A program made the translations under genes and the position numbers. Source: an uncultured Clostridia bacterium (GTDB lineage Bacteria > Bacillota > Clostridia > Peptostreptococcales > Anaerovoracaceae). From it: 5,519 nt of DNA. The notes under the pieces were generated by a model. The model worked only from the letters and a program-made list of their open reading frames with translations. It was not told the DNA's origin and made no database searches. Location of the stretch: assembly GCA_934277495.1 (NCBI GenBank), contig CAKQUI010000128.1, forward strand, positions 1-5,519, in the 5' to 3' direction. Positions within the stretch are counted from its first letter, which is position 1; each line of letters opens with the position of its first letter. Below are positions 1 through 5,148 of this stretch, piece after piece.

Positions 1-75
1 ACGCAACAGATGAGTAGTCCCATTATTGTACATTAAAATATTCCACTTTTTGTACATATGGGTATTGACATTTAC

Positions 76-116
76 ACCGCTGAATAAAACGCTGTTTTTG
101 TACTTTATCCAGCGGT
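76..116. other. Imperfect stem-loop in the left-edge intergenic region
   Basis: Arms ACCGCTG (76-82) and CAGCGGT (110-116) pair perfectly. After one mismatch, ATAAA (84-88) pairs with TTTAT (104-108), giving 12 pairs around a 15-base loop that contains TTTTT. There is no good T-run directly after either arm, so a terminator for a gene left of the window is possible but unproven. The rest of 1-230 shows no convincing gene: the only open frame touching the left edge on the plus strand runs 11 codons to a TAA at 34-36. TGTACA occurs twice (27-32 and 51-56). Confidence 0.35.
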
Positions 117-239
117 CTGTATCATTAACCTTTCAGTTATCTCATATTTGATTTTTCATGGAATGACGAATATATTATCACATCCTGCCTTCAAGGCTGC
201 ACCCAGTCGTATTATTAAAAATCCCAATATAAATGATCG

Positions 240-268
240 TTGTTGTATCACGCACGTCAGTGTATAAT
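240..268 (+). promoter_or_regulatory. Sigma-70-type promoter for the 161-residue gene
   Basis: A -35 box TTGTTG (240-245) is separated by exactly 17 bases from a perfect -10 box TATAAT (263-268). Transcription would start near 275, leaving a leader of about 95 bases before the ATG at 372. A weaker candidate lies upstream: TTGATT (148-153), 17 bases, TATATT (171-176). It may be chance in AT-rich DNA. The 240-268 promoter is flanked by two copies of AATGATCGTT (232-241, overlapping the -35 box, and 282-291, just after the start site), which suggests repressor control. Confidence 0.55.
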
Positions 269-281
269 ATAATTCAAAGAG

Positions 282-295
282 AATGATCGTTCATC
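282..295. promoter_or_regulatory. Operator-like palindrome ATGA-N4-TCAT, probable TetR-family site
   Basis: The site at 283-294 reads ATGATCGTTCAT, an ATGA/TCAT dyad, and sits just downstream of the predicted start site. A half-matching copy (AATGATCGTT, 232-241) overlaps the -35 box, with the copies starting exactly 50 bases apart. The position fits a repressor blocking initiation. The same ATGA-N4-TCAT pattern occurs after the promoter of the nearby TetR-family gene (1099-1110). Binding by that protein is inferred only. Confidence 0.4.
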
Positions 296-371
296 GAAAC
301 AGGGATATCTCCAGAAAAAACATACACAACCAAATGGAATCACTATAGAATTTTAAGCAAAGGATCGGATC

Positions 372-857
372 ATGAGAAGCGAATCGGAAATGACGGACTA
401 CGACGACAACATCAGCTCGCACGAACAATTTGTTGAGCTGCTGTTTAAACTGCGAAAACTCACAAAGTATATAACGATCGTGCAGATCGACGGTGAAAAA
501 AAGAACGATCCGGTGATATCAAAGGCCATGGACAAAATGACTCTGCTTGATAAGTACAACGCACTAGAATGGTACGGGACAATCCGATCACATGGTTACG
601 CCACAGTCTACGAGTTCGATGTGAAAGACAAGTCTTTTTTCAGCGAACTTATGGAATATGAGGCATTTTATATCCCATCCATATCACGCAGCGGTGAGTA
701 CAGACCCGAGCGTACTTTCTTTGGTCTCAATGACATCGCTTTCCTGGACAGTGATAAAAGGCCATTGTTCTACACGACGACACATGAGGGTTTCTCTGCC
801 ATACACCCGGATGTTCTTAAAGTGGATATCTCATGGGTCAACAAAATATATCCGTAA
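372..857 (+). CDS. Uncharacterised 161-residue protein
   Basis: I do not recognise the family. The protein is charged and soluble-looking: no signal peptide, no hydrophobic stretch long enough to span a membrane and no cysteines. The N-terminus is acidic (MTDYDDN), followed by an amphipathic segment with leucines and lysines (about residues 18-34) and a likely beta segment (about 35-42). The C-terminal part (about 100-155) is rich in aromatics and includes the pieces FFGLNDIAFLDSDKRP and FYTTTHEGF. The ATG at 372 is chosen because AAGGA (360-364) lies 7 bases upstream; an in-frame ATG at 390 has no comparable site. The gene has its own promoter and operator-like repeats, and lies about 300 bases upstream of a TetR-family gene in the same direction. 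A role as a target of that regulator is possible but not shown. It is probably a real gene because its start, promoter and codon use agree. Confidence 0.75.
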   Translation: MRSESEMTDYDDNISSHEQFVELLFKLRKLTKYITIVQIDGEKKNDPVISKAMDKMTLLDKYNALEWYGTIRSHGYATVYEFDVKDKSFFSELMEYEAFYIPSISRSGEYRPERTFFGLNDIAFLDSDKRPLFYTTTHEGFSAIHPDVLKVDISWVNKIYP

Positions 858-1061
858 AGATATGCAAATGCTCTGCCGGCTGGGAGACCTGATGCTGCAG
901 AGCACTCCATGGCCTGCCCCATCTGTGCTCCAAACCGGTCAGTTTACAGTTATTTTTTCTTTTCATACACTAAAGCCGTCGTCGGAGCCGATATCAACGG
1001 CTATACAAGCTTTCGTTCTTCAAAAAGATGATGTTTTTCACGCAAAATTTGCTGGATTTTA
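858..1061. other. Intergenic spacer with no gene
   Basis: No coding frame is supported here. Two loose inverted repeats are visible: TGCTCTG (869-875) with CAGAGCA (898-904), and AGCCGT (974-979) with ACGGCT (997-1002). Neither is followed by a T-run, although a pyrimidine tract (949-963) lies between them and could be a weak termination zone for the upstream gene. The following bases, to 1166, hold the regulator's promoter and operator. Confidence 0.5.
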
Positions 1062-1090
1062 TTGCATATGGATTGTATACAAGATATAAT
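1062..1090 (+). promoter_or_regulatory. Sigma-70-type promoter of the TetR-family gene
   Basis: TTGCAT (1062-1067) and a perfect TATAAT (1085-1090) are separated by 17 bases. The predicted start site near 1097 falls at the edge of the inverted repeat at 1098-1135, and the leader is about 70 bases. This makes the regulator a separate transcription unit from the 161-residue gene. Confidence 0.6.
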
Positions 1091-1097
1091 CTATCTA

Positions 1098-1135
1098 TAT
1101 GACCACTCATTCAATTAATACCACAAGTGGTCATA
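1098..1135. promoter_or_regulatory. Autoregulatory operator of the TetR-family gene (predicted)
   Basis: A perfect 10-base inverted repeat, TATGACCACT (1098-1107) and AGTGGTCATA (1126-1135), surrounds an 18-base spacer. Two shorter dyads overlap it: ATGA-CCAC-TCAT (1099-1110) and CCAC-AA-GTGG (1121-1130). The site covers the predicted start and early leader, where a repressor would block transcription. TetR-family proteins commonly bind dyads of this kind at their own promoters. Binding by this protein is inferred. The whole repeat could also fold as an RNA hairpin in the leader. Confidence 0.55.
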
Positions 1136-1166
1136 CACACGATAACAAAAGAACCGAGGTGACGAT

Positions 1167-1754
1167 TTGAGAGAACGTAACGAAAAAGCATATCAGGCCA
1201 AAAAAGAAGAAGTCATGGAAAAATGTTTTGAATGTTATGCAGAACACGGACTTATGGGTACAGGTATCAAAGCACTTGCGGATGCCTGCGGATTTTCCAA
1301 GGCGAGTATCTACACATATTTCGACAGTCTTGACGACCTTATAATCGAATCCACCGCATACTGCATGGCTAAGATAGAAGATGAATTCATGGCAAAAGCA
1401 CCCCACGATCCGAAGGATATCCCCGACTTTTTCGCAGAGATGCCTTACTGGGCAGCAAGCAGACACGGCAAGAAGTACCGCCTCATGTATCAGATATATA
1501 CACATCCGAAATATCTGGAGCACGGTAAAAAATTCTTCGACGGAGTCAACCGCAGATACACGGAATACGCCAAACAGCTTGAACATCAGCTGGGCATACC
1601 ATATATGCCGCTGACTTCGCTCATATTTACTTTTTCCAACGCATCTATCCACTACGCGATGTTCCAGGACGAGTTTTATCTTGAAACACAGCTGGAGATG
1701 CTGAAACATGCCGTTCCGATGATAATAGAAAAATACAGCAAAGACTTCGTTTAA
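1167..1754 (+). CDS. TetR/AcrR-family transcriptional regulator
   Basis: This is a 195-residue protein of typical TetR-family length. The N-terminal DNA-binding domain spans about residues 10-58. It includes a first helix (EVMEKCFECYAEHG), then the helix-turn-helix with GIKALADACGFSKASIYTYF, and ends in DSLDDLI, the usual family pattern of turn, recognition helix with a Y-x-Y-F motif and start of helix 4. The rest, helical and rich in Tyr, Phe and His, is the ligand-binding and dimer domain, which is too variable to predict a ligand. The start is a TTG at 1167, preceded by GAGGTGA (1156-1162). The gene has its own promoter, an operator-like inverted repeat in its leader and a terminator after its stop, so it looks monocistronic and self-regulated. 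No transporter or enzyme gene is adjacent. The only neighbour with a similar site is the 161-residue gene upstream. Confidence 0.92.
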   Translation: MRERNEKAYQAKKEEVMEKCFECYAEHGLMGTGIKALADACGFSKASIYTYFDSLDDLIIESTAYCMAKIEDEFMAKAPHDPKDIPDFFAEMPYWAASRHGKKYRLMYQIYTHPKYLEHGKKFFDGVNRRYTEYAKQLEHQLGIPYMPLTSLIFTFSNASIHYAMFQDEFYLETQLEMLKHAVPMIIEKYSKDFV

Positions 1755-1798
1755 AGTACAGCCCAGTGCTGCTGCTATGATATACAGCATAACGAAAC

Positions 1799-1836
1799 AC
1801 TCCGGTACAGAAACCCATCTGACCGGAGTATATTTT
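1799..1836 (+). terminator. Rho-independent terminator of the TetR-family gene
   Basis: ACTCCGGT (1799-1806) pairs with ACCGGAGT (1822-1829). CAG (1808-1810) and CTG (1819-1821) extend the stem inward past one bulged base. The stem is followed by ATATTTTTAT. It lies 45 bases after the stop codon. Confidence 0.75.
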
Positions 1837-1871
1837 TATACACTGGTGATCCGCAGGACAGAACGGACAGC

Positions 1872-2051
1872 AGCGAACTCAGTGAGTTGTAGCGAGCTCT
1901 GGCGAGCGTTGAAACTCCGGAAATATCTCCGAAGGAGATATTTCCTATGTTATGAAAAAGGACGTTCACACCAGCAGTCAAGACTGTTTGATGCGTCGCC
2001 CTTTTTCATTATGATGCCGGATGTTATGGGAACATTCCGGAGTTTCCGGAA
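1872..2051. repeat. Nested inverted-repeat element, possible mobile palindromic repeat or structured RNA
   Basis: An outer 12-base inverted repeat, GAAACTCCGGAA (1911-1922) and TTCCGGAGTTTC (2035-2046), encloses further hairpins. A perfect 12-pair hairpin has arms at 1919-1930 and 1934-1945 with a GAA loop. A long stem pairs ATGAAAAAGGACG (1952-1964) with CGCCCTTTTTCAT (1997-2009) with one mismatch, and CAGTC/GACTG nests inside it (1976-1987). CCGGATGTT (2017-2025) pairs with AACATTCCGG (2031-2040) with one bulge, competing with the outer arm. Left of the outer arm are a 13-base palindrome, AACTCAGTGAGTT (1876-1888), and three near-repeats: AGCGAACTC (1872-1880), AGCGAGCTC (1891-1899) and GGCGAGCGT (1901-1909). 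No reading frame fits. Such designs are known for intergenic palindromic repeats that recur in a genome, but copy number cannot be seen here. The edges are uncertain. Confidence 0.6.
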
Positions 2052-2060
2052 GCAGCCTGC

Positions 2061-2093
2061 AGTTATAAGTGATCTCCCCATATCACATTAACT
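2061..2093. other. Short imperfect hairpin
   Basis: AGTTA (2061-2065) pairs with TAACT (2089-2093) and GTGAT (2069-2073) with ATCAC (2082-2086), with small internal mismatches. It directly follows the larger repeat element and may be part of it. There is no T-run and no function can be assigned. Confidence 0.3.
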
Positions 2094-2158
2094 ACAAAAC
2101 AAACAGGAACACACCCTCAAGCTGCACTGACCATCCGTTCGATCATATCTGCATTATA

Positions 2159-2220
2159 CACGATTACATAGTCACTATCAAGAATATTTCGAAATATTCT
2201 TGCCATTGTCGAAAATCGTG
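2159..2220. repeat. Perfect 24-base palindrome inside a wider inverted repeat
   Basis: CAAGAATATTTC (2179-2190) is followed at once by its exact reverse complement (2191-2202), with no spacer. An outer 7-base pair, CACGATT (2159-2165) and AATCGTG (2214-2220), frames it. As DNA this is a two-fold symmetric site that could bind a dimeric protein or mark an insertion or recombination end. It is less suited to an RNA hairpin because it has no loop. A 29-codon minus-strand frame (2117-2206) reads through it but has no ribosome site. Confidence 0.6.
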
Positions 2221-2312
2221 ACAAAATGTAAAGATTCAGCACAATTTTTCTGCCTGAGACCATCATCGGAAGGTCATTCACTCCCGGCAACATCCTGCCT
2301 GAACCTCCACCC

Positions 2313-2360
2313 AAACGAAAAATCCCGGAGCCTGCATCAGCTCCGGGTATGTTTTCGTTT
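2313..2360 (-). terminator. Rho-independent terminator, probably bidirectional
   Basis: CCCGGAG (2324-2330) pairs with CTCCGGG (2341-2347), extended inward by CTG/CAG (2332-2334, 2338-2340) after a bulged C. An outer A-rich/T-rich pair, AAACGAAAA (2313-2321) and TTTTCGTTT (2352-2360), supplies a T-run on either strand. On the minus strand the stem is followed by ATTTTTCGTTT. It lies about 94 bases after the stop of the 122-residue minus-strand gene and is its likely terminator. Confidence 0.8.
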
Positions 2361-2453
2361 ATTATGTTATAATGAGCAGGTTTCCGGCGACCATTGCCAG
2401 ATATGAAAAACTATCAGATATTACCTGCAGATCCCTTATTTATCGACGCCAGC

Positions 2454-2822
2454 TCAGCTTCTTGGTGCATATTTAGCACTAAGCTCGTTCATAAGGCTGT
2501 CTTCCACTTCATAAAGAGTGATACGATTGCTGAAAAGCGGGTTGATATATCTGCATATAAGCTGTCCACGTCCGCTCTCAGGCTCATTTATCATGATATA
2601 GTTGGTACCGTTGTCGGAAAATCTGCCGGCTACAGCACGAGTTGCCAGCCTTACTCTGCCGCCACTCTGCTCTGACCATAATTCGAGATATTCCTTACCG
2701 TCTTTTTCTATAAGATACCACTTACGTCCAAGTTCCCTGTCACCGTGACAATTCTCCATATAACTGCAAAATTCATCTGTGTGGTCAAATACTGTCCGGT
2801 CTTCATATTTTTTTCCTAACAT
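2454..2822 (-). CDS. Uncharacterised 122-residue protein
   Basis: I do not recognise the family. The ATG at 2822 is chosen because a strong AAGGAGG site (2835-2829) lies 6 bases before it. A longer frame from an ATG at 2861 adds 13 residues but would overlap that ribosome site and has none of its own. The protein is soluble, mixed alpha/beta and charged, without a signal peptide or membrane segment. Alternating beta-like stretches include KWYLIEKDGKEYLELWSE (about residues 36-53) and TNYIMINEPE (about 78-87), and an acidic helix lies near the end (VEDSLMNELSAKY). It is followed by a good terminator. Directly upstream, with only 29 bases between, ends a coding-like frame without a start (2852-3091), so this gene may once have been the second in an operon. 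No function is proposed. Confidence 0.72.
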   Translation of the reverse strand: MLGKKYEDRTVFDHTDEFCSYMENCHGDRELGRKWYLIEKDGKEYLELWSEQSGGRVRLATRAVAGRFSDNGTNYIMINEPESGRGQLICRYINPLFSNRITLYEVEDSLMNELSAKYAPRS

Positions 2823-2851
2823 TTTCTGCCTCCTTAAAATGTTCAGTCCAT

Positions 2852-3091
2852 TCAAGCACATCTAATCGCTTCTCTCTTTTTATTGATGTGCATCACCATA
2901 TATTTGCCTCTGTGACGACCAAATCTGCGGTCATCGCATAATTTCCTGTATATGTTGTCCGGATTAAGGCCTCCCTTCTTCAAAGCCGGACTTTGATATC
3001 CATCTCCGATCGAGGAACACCAGATTTCCGGTCCTGAATCTACTGCACGATTTATGTAAAATTGTTTTACATTTCTTAACTTTTTACAATA
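2852..3091 (-). pseudogene. Start-less coding-like frame, probable 3' remnant of a broken gene
   Basis: A minus-strand frame stays open from just after a TAA (3094-3092) to a TGA (2854-2852), 79 codons. About the last 65 codons look coding in composition. Readable pieces are EIWCSSIGDGYQSPALKKGG, LNPDNIYRKLCDDRRFGRHR and GKYMVMHINKKREA. There is no ATG, GTG or TTG with a ribosome site near the beginning; the first usable ATG is only 19 codons from the end. Composition changes at about 3055-3075 from gene-like DNA to a very AT-rich block, marked by a perfect palindrome. The simplest reading is the C-terminal part of a gene whose 5' end was deleted or replaced. I do not recognise the family. 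The frame ends 29 bases before the start of the 122-residue gene, a typical operon spacing. A chance open frame cannot be excluded. Confidence 0.4.
3054..3072. promoter_or_regulatory. Perfect 19-base palindrome matching the TnrA/GlnR box consensus
   Basis: ATGTAAAA (3054-3061), TTG, then TTTTACAT (3065-3072). The inner 17 bases fit TGTNA-N7-TNACA, the published pattern for the nitrogen regulators TnrA and GlnR of Bacillus-type bacteria. It lies upstream of the minus-strand 122-residue gene and at the broken edge of the upstream remnant, in AT-rich DNA with several possible -10 boxes. Which protein binds, if any, cannot be read from this window, and an A/T-rich palindrome may match several regulators. 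Confidence 0.35.
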
Positions 3092-3094
3092 TTA

Positions 3095-3283
3095 TTTTAC
3101 TATATTATTCAGAAAAAATAAACTATTAGTTTGTTATATTTTAAACAATATAGAAATTTTTTTCCGATTTCAAAATGTATGATTTCACCAAACGTAAAAC
3201 CCTTGAAATTTGAACATTTATAAAGAAAGCACTAATTTCTTATCCCCTTGTCATTATGTACGACCATTGAGAATAGTCAGATT
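3095..3283. other. AT-rich gene-free block
   Basis: This stretch is strongly AT-rich with no supported gene on either strand. It could hold the promoter for the 122-residue minus-strand gene, since several TATA-like hexamers are present. No single -35/-10 pair stands out from the background, so none is annotated. GATTTCA occurs twice (near 3167 and 3181). Confidence 0.4.
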
Positions 3284-3430
3284 TTATAACAATATGCATG
3301 CTTTTAAATACCAGAGCGCATCATTTTTTTGACAAGTTTGCTCATGCAGCTTGTTGAGATACACATCTGCTGATGAGATTTCGCAGAGAAACTCTCGGTA
3401 CATTGACACAGGATTCACAGTATAACGCAG
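3284..3430 (-). pseudogene. Weak coding-like remnant downstream of capF
   Basis: The minus-strand frame ending at TAA (3286-3284) reads plausibly as the end of a protein: pieces include YTVNPVSMYREFLCE, SSADVYLNKLHEQT and NDALWYLKACILL. Upstream it runs into the hairpin at 3451-3477 and then into sequence with no credible start or ribosome site. Another minus-strand frame (3457-3669) has a similarly coding-like beginning (MESFSFYDTGSGDICVKN) and no ribosome site. Together they suggest a decayed gene with frame damage, but either could be chance. The family is not recognised. Confidence 0.2.
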
Positions 3431-3450
3431 TTTTCCGCTCCAAAATACAA

Positions 3451-3477
3451 CAAGGGTCAGGAAAATCCTGACCCTTG
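3451..3477 (-). terminator. Hairpin, probable terminator of the capF transcript
   Basis: CAAGGGTCAGGA (3451-3462) pairs perfectly over 12 bases with TCCTGACCCTTG (3466-3477) around an AAA loop. On the minus strand it is followed by TTGTATTTT, a moderate U-run; on the plus strand no T-run follows. It lies about 215 bases after the capF stop, and no better hairpin lies closer. The perfect arms could also indicate a palindromic repeat inserted into an older reading frame. Confidence 0.55.
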
Positions 3478-3691
3478 CACCGTTCTGATTCCGTATTTTT
3501 GTATGAAATATATCGATCTGTGAATGAAACAGCAGTATACATTTCCCACACAACTAACGCTGCCGCCTGCACCGCTTTGCACATTATGATTTTTCACACA
3601 TATGTCACCGGAACCTGTATCATAAAACGAAAACGATTCCATAGTATCACATAATGGACGCACCGCCATGACCAGCTTTGCAGCATGTCAT

Positions 3692-4888
3692 TTACACCGG
3701 TTCAAAAAATGTATCCGGCTTTTCCGGATCGAATATCTCATTGCAGGTCATCACCGTCACCAGATCTTCTGTTTCACTCAGGTTGATGATATTGTGCGTC
3801 CATCCCGGTATCATATGCACAGCTTCGATCTTGTCTCCGGACACCTCGAATTCCACCGTTTCACCGGTATTTATATTTCGTTCCTGGATAAGACCGTGAC
3901 CTGCCACGACTATGAAAAGCTCCCACTTGCTGTTATGCCAGTGCTGCCCCTTTGTTATTCCCGGCTTACTGATGTTCACCGATACCTGCCCGCAGCTGCG
4001 TGTATGGACGAGTTCCGTGAATGAGCCTCTGTCGTCTATGTTCATTTTCATAGCGTATTTGAATTTTTCCACCGGCAGATATGTCAGATAAAGGGAGTAA
4101 AGCTTTTTGGCAAAGCTGCCCTCCGGCATTTCAGGCATCATGAGTGTATCAGGCTGCGCCTTGAATCCTTCCAGCAGATCGACTATCTCTCCGAGTGTGA
4201 CTTTGTGTGTCACCGGCACGCAGCAGTAACGACCCTGCGGGTCAGGCACCGTCTCCACGCCATCGAACCTGCATCTTGTTTCTTTGCCCTCCAGCAGATC
4301 GAACATTCCCTCCACAAGATCATCTATGTAAAGGAGCTCAAGCTGCGTCGACCTGTCATTGACAGTAAATGCTTCATCATTTGCCACAGCCCAGCAGAAC
4401 GTCGAAACTGCTGAATTGTATTTAGGACGGCTGTGCCCCATAAGGTTGGGAAATCTGTATACCGCCACCTTTGCACCGGTCTGCGCTCCATATGCAAAAA
4501 ACAGTTCTTCACCGGCTTTCTTGGATCTGCCGTAGGGGGAATCACCGAACCTTCCAGACAGAGTCGCCTGTATCGACGACGCCAGCATCACCGAAGCTGT
4601 GTTCCCGTGTTTTTTCAAAGTATCAAGCAGTAACGATGCGAATCCGAAATTCCCCTTCATGAAATCCTCCGGATCCTTCGGACGGTTCACTCCAGCAAGA
4701 TTGAACACAAAGTCCGCATCCCTGCAGTAAGCGTCAAGCTCCGCTGCAGTTGAGTCCTTGTCATACTCATAGATCTCATCTATCTGTATCCCCGGCCTCG
4801 TCCTGTTCTTGCCATCACGTATGTTTTTCAGATTGTTCACAAGGGCAGTACCTGCCATACCCCTTGCACCAGTTACTAAAATATTCAT
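3692..4888 (-). CDS. capF: CapF/WbjC-type bifunctional UDP-sugar 3-epimerase/4-reductase
   Basis: This is a 398-residue, two-domain cytoplasmic enzyme. In the known family, the C-terminal cupin epimerises C-3 of the CapE product and the N-terminal SDR domain reduces C-4 with NADPH. This yields UDP-N-acetyl-L-pneumosamine-type sugar (UDP-TalNAc) on the way to UDP-N-acetyl-L-fucosamine for capsule or O-antigen. The SDR domain (about 1-275) shows the nucleotide-binding TGARGMAG (6-13), NLAGVNRP, a serine in ASSIQAT (103-109) and the catalytic pair Y119/K123 in PYGRSKK. The cupin (about 285-398) shows DDRGSFTE, QVSVNISKPGITKG, HWH (316-318) with E323, probable metal ligands, and H365 in GWTHNI. 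It ends with the family's FDPEKPDTFF. The length is somewhat above that of the well-studied Staphylococcus enzyme (about 369), partly through extra residues near 110-117 and 202-222. ATG 4888 is preferred because the family begins at MNILVTGA and GGTGAG lies just before it. ATG 4900 (402 residues) is the alternative and has no usable ribosome site. The gene is alone, with its own promoter; capE and capG partners are not in the window. Confidence 0.93.
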   Translation of the reverse strand: MNILVTGARGMAGTALVNNLKNIRDGKNRTRPGIQIDEIYEYDKDSTAAELDAYCRDADFVFNLAGVNRPKDPEDFMKGNFGFASLLLDTLKKHGNTASVMLASSIQATLSGRFGDSPYGRSKKAGEELFFAYGAQTGAKVAVYRFPNLMGHSRPKYNSAVSTFCWAVANDEAFTVNDRSTQLELLYIDDLVEGMFDLLEGKETRCRFDGVETVPDPQGRYCCVPVTHKVTLGEIVDLLEGFKAQPDTLMMPEMPEGSFAKKLYSLYLTYLPVEKFKYAMKMNIDDRGSFTELVHTRSCGQVSVNISKPGITKGQHWHNSKWELFIVVAGHGLIQERNINTGETVEFEVSGDKIEAVHMIPGWTHNIINLSETEDLVTVMTCNEIFDPEKPDTFFEPV

Positions 4889-4957
4889 AAACTCACCCAT
4901 TTCCGTTTATTTTTATTCTTTACCCTATAATATATAGTGCATGATCGTCATAAATCA

Positions 4958-4986
4958 ATTGTATGGTTACAGAGGTCATTTGTCAA
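4958..4986 (-). promoter_or_regulatory. Consensus promoter of capF
   Basis: On the minus strand, TTGACA (4986-4981) is followed after exactly 17 bases by TACAAT (4963-4958). This is close to the sigma-70/sigma-A ideal. Transcription would start near 4951, with a leader of about 60 bases to the capF start. A second AT-rich -10-like run lies near 4926-4934. The strong promoter shows that capF is transcribed on its own. Confidence 0.75.
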
Positions 4987-5026
4987 CCGTTATTTCCCAT
5001 TTATTTCCATAAATCAGCATTCTTTA

Positions 5027-5055
5027 TTGACATGACCTGGTCTATTTGATAATAT
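5027..5055 (+). promoter_or_regulatory. Plus-strand promoter facing pgi, candidate antisense RNA promoter
   Basis: TTGACA (5027-5032), 17 bases, TAATAT (5050-5055); TATAAT also lies at 5053-5058 with a 20-base spacer. No plus-strand gene follows. The transcript, starting near 5062, would run through two hairpins (5073-5092 and 5112-5148) into a T-rich tract. It would be a short RNA antisense to the 3' region downstream of pgi. This is the layout of the antitoxin RNA in 3'-overlapping type I toxin-antitoxin loci. Confidence 0.5.
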
Positions 5056-5064
5056 AATCATATA

Positions 5065-5092
5065 GAAAAAACGCTGCCGATGAACGGTCAGC
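5065..5092 (-). terminator. Rho-independent terminator for minus-strand transcripts from the pgi side
   Basis: On the minus strand, GCTGACCG pairs with CGGCAGC (arms 5092-5085 and 5079-5073, one bulged A) around a 5-base loop. GTTTTTTC (5072-5065) follows directly. It would end transcripts coming from pgi and from the toxin-like remnant. Confidence 0.75.
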
Positions 5093-5111
5093 TCAAATAT
5101 TCAGGTTACAA

Positions 5112-5148
5112 AAGCAACCGTCTCATTTAAGCAGTGAGGCGGTTACTT
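5112..5148. terminator. Strong hairpin with T-rich flanks on both strands
   Basis: AACCGTCTCA (5116-5125) pairs with TGAGGCGGTT (5135-5144) over 10 bases including one G-T pair, with a 9-base loop. AAG and CTT extend it past one mismatch. The minus-strand flank is GCTTTTG and the plus-strand flank is ACTTCTTTGTGTTTTC, so it could stop transcripts in either direction. The TAA stop of the toxin-like remnant (5145-5143) lies in its first arm, as in holin-like type I toxin loci. Confidence 0.65.

Noticed and set aside
1..57. Short frames touching the left edge (11 codons plus strand, 19 codons minus strand)
   Set aside because: They are too short to identify, and the minus-strand ATG at 57 has no ribosome site.
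658..1089. 143-codon plus-strand frame
   Set aside because: It overlaps the 161-residue gene out of frame, has no ribosome site, and its tail does not look like protein. It is a shadow frame.
1131..1790. 219-codon minus-strand frame opposite the TetR gene
   Set aside because: It is antisense to a clear TetR-family gene with full domain motifs, and it runs through that gene's operator and into the region before its terminator.
1777..2091. Plus-strand frame of 104 codons and the overlapping minus-strand frame 1775-1981
   Set aside because: Both are made of the terminator and the nested inverted repeats; neither has a ribosome site.
1860..2210. Possible CRISPR array
   Set aside because: The repeats are inverted pairs of different sequence, not regularly spaced direct repeats with unique spacers.
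2117..2314. 65-codon minus-strand frame with a protein-like last 29 codons
   Set aside because: It starts with TTG inside the terminator arm, lacks a ribosome site for either that or the inner ATG at 2206, and includes the 24-base palindrome. It could be a gene fragment but is not supported as a gene.
2394..2675. 93-codon plus-strand frame
   Set aside because: It is antisense to the 122-residue gene, which has a far better ribosome site and a terminator.
3668..4024. Plus-strand frames antisense to capF, including 4205-4414 and 4433-4662
   Set aside because: All lie within the well-supported capF gene on the other strand and have no start signals.
5112..5148. Hairpin as a riboswitch or T-box before a plus-strand gene
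   Set aside because: No plus-strand gene follows; to the right lies the 3' end of minus-strand pgi.
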